Shown: in pieces, positions 61,951 through 64,000 of the stretch
Layout: every line of letters begins with the position of its first letter
Numbering within the stretch: the stretch's first letter is position 1
Assembly (NCBI GenBank): GCA_013399875.1
Contig: VXAZ01004634.1
Location: 644,480 to 708,479, forward strand
Length of the DNA stretch: 64,000 nucleotides
Reading direction: 5' to 3'
Origin: Gymnorhina tibicen
Taxonomy: Eukaryota > Chordata > Aves > Passeriformes > Artamidae
Translations under genes and position numbers: made by a program
Notes under the pieces: model-generated
Seen by the model: only the letters and a program-made list of their open reading frames with translations
Database searches by the model: none
Told to the model about the DNA's origin: nothing

Positions 61951-63555
61951 ACATTCAATAGACTTGAAGTTTCATCTGAATGCCAGTGAATGCCTAAAGA
62001 GCATGTAGCACTTAAAGGACGCTTGGAATGAGCCTTTCTACCACATTTGTAAAAAACTGCACTTAAAGAAAGAAAATATGTCTTAATTGTGGCTCTTTTA
62101 CAAGGAAGGGAAAAAACAGAGTAAAAACATCAAAAGGGGGAAAAAAAGTTTGCAAAAAATGTTCACTTTAAAGATAAAAAGAATCAGCATGTTTGATTAG
62201 GTTTTACATTGAGTTGACATCCTCAGCATTAGCAAATAAATTGTCTTTCAACATAGAAAAGTTCATTTTTCTCCCTCCTATCACTGAGTCCTATTACACA
62301 TAGAATAGTATTTTACAGAGACAAATGCAAGGAATGTGGGGAAAAAGGCCACAGGAGATACCAGGCCTGCAACAGGACTGCTCTAGCATGTCAACAAAGA
62401 TTCCTCTGTACACAAAAAAAAAAAAGGAACAGAAGGTATGAATATTATTAATGACAAAATAAAAAAGAGTAGGTTAGCAGATGCTATTTTTCATGAGTAG
62501 AAGATTGTTTTTTACTCTCACTGAGATCAGTAGGAGCTTAGGCATTCAACAGCATCAAACTTCAGCCCTAACTATGCAGTGGCTTAAACAGAACACTACC
62601 TAATTTTTCCTTGAACAATATGCAGTAATAAACTCTAAAATAAAAGCAACTCAAGTGTTTGGCCAAAAAAATTGTTTCCCTGCACCATATACCCAAAATA
62701 TTCTTCTGATATAGTACAGTATAATTCCCATTTAGAAGAAGGAAAAGATATACTTCTGAGTGGGTATTATATTCTTTGACTAAAGTAGACCTGTTGCTCT
62801 TTTAAAATATGCCTGACTGCTCTTTAATTGGATCATTTAAATCAGTTATCCTTGACTAATATTTTAAATGGTAATTTTAAAAACAGCTTCCAAAAATATA
62901 TGCAAGTCAAAACTTTTGTAGGCTGAGACACAGACCTTATTACAATGCAAACTAAATGCAGTCTGTATTTGACCATAATCATTCATAACTCATTGAACAT
63001 CTGTAAAGCACAAATGTTTAATGACACTGCCTATTATCACTTTAATAAACAAGGATGCATATCAGAAGAAAGGGACTGAAAGAACAAGTCACCCTACCCT
63101 CATGATAGATTGAAGAATTACTAAGAGAATTTTGGCTCAGTTTTAAGACTTAGAACCTGATCAACTTACTCCATCACCCTAGCCCAAAACGGGATTTTCG
63201 ATAGCAGGATGGTGAATGGCTAGGCTAGAGCACTTCAGTGTATCTATTTTCTTTCAGTCTTTTGCCTTAGAAGAGATAAATGTCATTTGTTTTCAGTCTG
63301 ATTTCTAAGTTATTACATGGAGAACACACTAATCATTTGAGACCAAAAACTGAAAATTCAAGAAACTCTGTTTTATTGAGGACTATCCATTGCCAAGGAT
63401 ATCTTGTATATTGTAATTAAGTTTGTTTTAAAACACAGTTTCTCATAAAGAATTATCACAATGCAAGACATAAATTTGAGTTCCCAGATATGCTATATCT
63501 CTTTTCTGATAGCAAAGATTTAGGCCAAACAACTTTTATTTAGAATCATGAGTGT

Positions 63556-63574
63556 TTTATTATTATTATTATTA
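63556..63574 (+). repeat. (ATT)n run
   Basis: Six ATT units. Confidence 0.85.
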
Positions 63575-63984
63575 GAAAGAGATCAGATTATATTAATCAT
63601 TTTACTACCAGTTTAACTAACCTAAAGTAAGATATCTCACCACTTAAATGCCTAAGAGTTGTCTTTGATTAAACATAACATGCATGCAGGTTTTAATGTT
63701 ATGTTTTATTATGCCTTACAAATGCGTATGCAGGATTTTCATTTCAGCAAGTCTGAAAGCCTGTAGCAGTGGTTGCCACCAAAATACCAGCACAGTGAAT
63801 TGTCCCTGTAAACAGCTGGATCATTAATTAGCAGAGAAAAAAAAAAAAGTAGTAATAATTTACCAATGCCTATCAGATAAAAAAGTAAACTTCTTGAGAA
63901 ACAAACTTCCACCTCGTGAGTCTGTTTATTGCCATCAGCAGCTATTTCAGAGCACGCAACTGAAATCCGATGGCTCCTAAAGTC

Positions 63985-64000
63985 AAAAAAAAAAAAAAAA
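63985..64000 (+). repeat. Poly(A) run at the window edge
   Basis: The window ends in a run of 16 A. The run may continue past the edge, so its length and meaning are unknown. Confidence 0.8.

Larger units (their letters stand above)
59600..62300 (-). other. Candidate long 3' untranslated region on the minus strand
   Basis: Read on the minus strand, this tract looks like the 3' untranslated part of a large transcript: U-rich, CpG-poor, almost free of recent repeats, with AATAAA signals at 59601-59606, 59889-59894 and 59929-59934. A Pumilio-type TGTACATA occurs at 60670-60677. The minus frame 60368-60901 is open for 177 codons and encodes a strongly hydrophobic stretch around residues 90-115 (FWSLYINAVILFFLFLFIFW), but A+T-rich DNA easily gives such segments and no family is recognised. 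If this is a 3' UTR, the coding end would lie to the right, probably beyond 64000. Alternatives are unique intergenic sequence or a noncoding RNA. The boundaries are guesses. Confidence 0.3.
62301..64000. other. A+T-rich noncoding sequence to the window end
   Basis: No gene seen. A segment near 62515-62575 (GAGATCAGTAGGAGCTTAGG) again resembles the old sauropsid palindromic repeats. The last 250 bases (about 63750-63985) have the balanced composition and motif density (for example CATTAATTAGCAG near 63823) common in conserved noncoding DNA. They could belong to the same minus-strand transcript suggested for 59600-62300. Confidence 0.5.

Noticed and set aside
1..64000. Search by eye for tRNA, 5S/U-snRNA, well-known microRNAs, telomeric TTAGGG arrays, CRISPR-like spaced repeats and retroviral gag/pol/env code
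   Set aside because: Nothing convincing was found on either strand. A computed scan (tRNAscan, Infernal, RepeatMasker) would be needed to exclude short or diverged copies.

Overview
The window looks like bird (avian) nuclear DNA, mostly intergenic or deep intronic. Four clear CR1 LINE copies, one ancient CR1 copy and a possible sixth scrap carry the family's diagnostic 3' ends (octamer-like ATTCTATGA repeats next to a TTCCAACC block) or its reverse-transcriptase C-terminal code. One retroviral LTR has a bird-like R/U5 layout. The rest is A+T-rich and CpG-poor, with short microsatellites. I see no Alu, B1/B2 or L1 sequence, which argues against a mammal. Species and chromosome cannot be told.

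No protein-coding gene can be supported. The longest reading frames either lie inside CR1 copies or are unrecognised frames without family motifs. I found no tRNA, rRNA or snRNA.

Layout: 1-7252 is unique sequence with an (AAT)n microsatellite, a compact CpG-rich island (about 2190-2460) flanked by a perfect GC-rich hairpin and a G-quadruplex motif. 7253-7564 is a CR1 3' end (+). 7565-13069 is unique sequence with a strongly purine-skewed stretch (about 10700-11370). 13070-13998 is the largest CR1 (-). 13999-28061 is unique, with a second CpG cluster at 18160-18465 and a homeodomain-site-rich block near 22330-22640. 28062-28353 is another CR1 3' end (+), followed by a solo LTR-like element on the minus strand (about 28772-29300). 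29301-40289 is unique. 40290-40650 is an ancient CR1 fragment (+) that still reads as reverse-transcriptase C-terminal code. 40651-48765 is unique and includes a regulatory-looking block near 43600-44080. 48766-49675 is a CR1 (-). 49676-64000 is unique, and its last part (about 59600-62300) reads on the minus strand like a long 3' untranslated region.

The genes do not work together here because none is visible. The content is fossil retroelements plus candidate regulatory DNA. The points most worth a second look are the two CpG clusters, the minus-strand 3'-UTR-like tract, a 66-base in-frame exon-like segment at 51638-51703, and a dispersed palindromic repeat family with a CTTAA...TTAAGCA signature.
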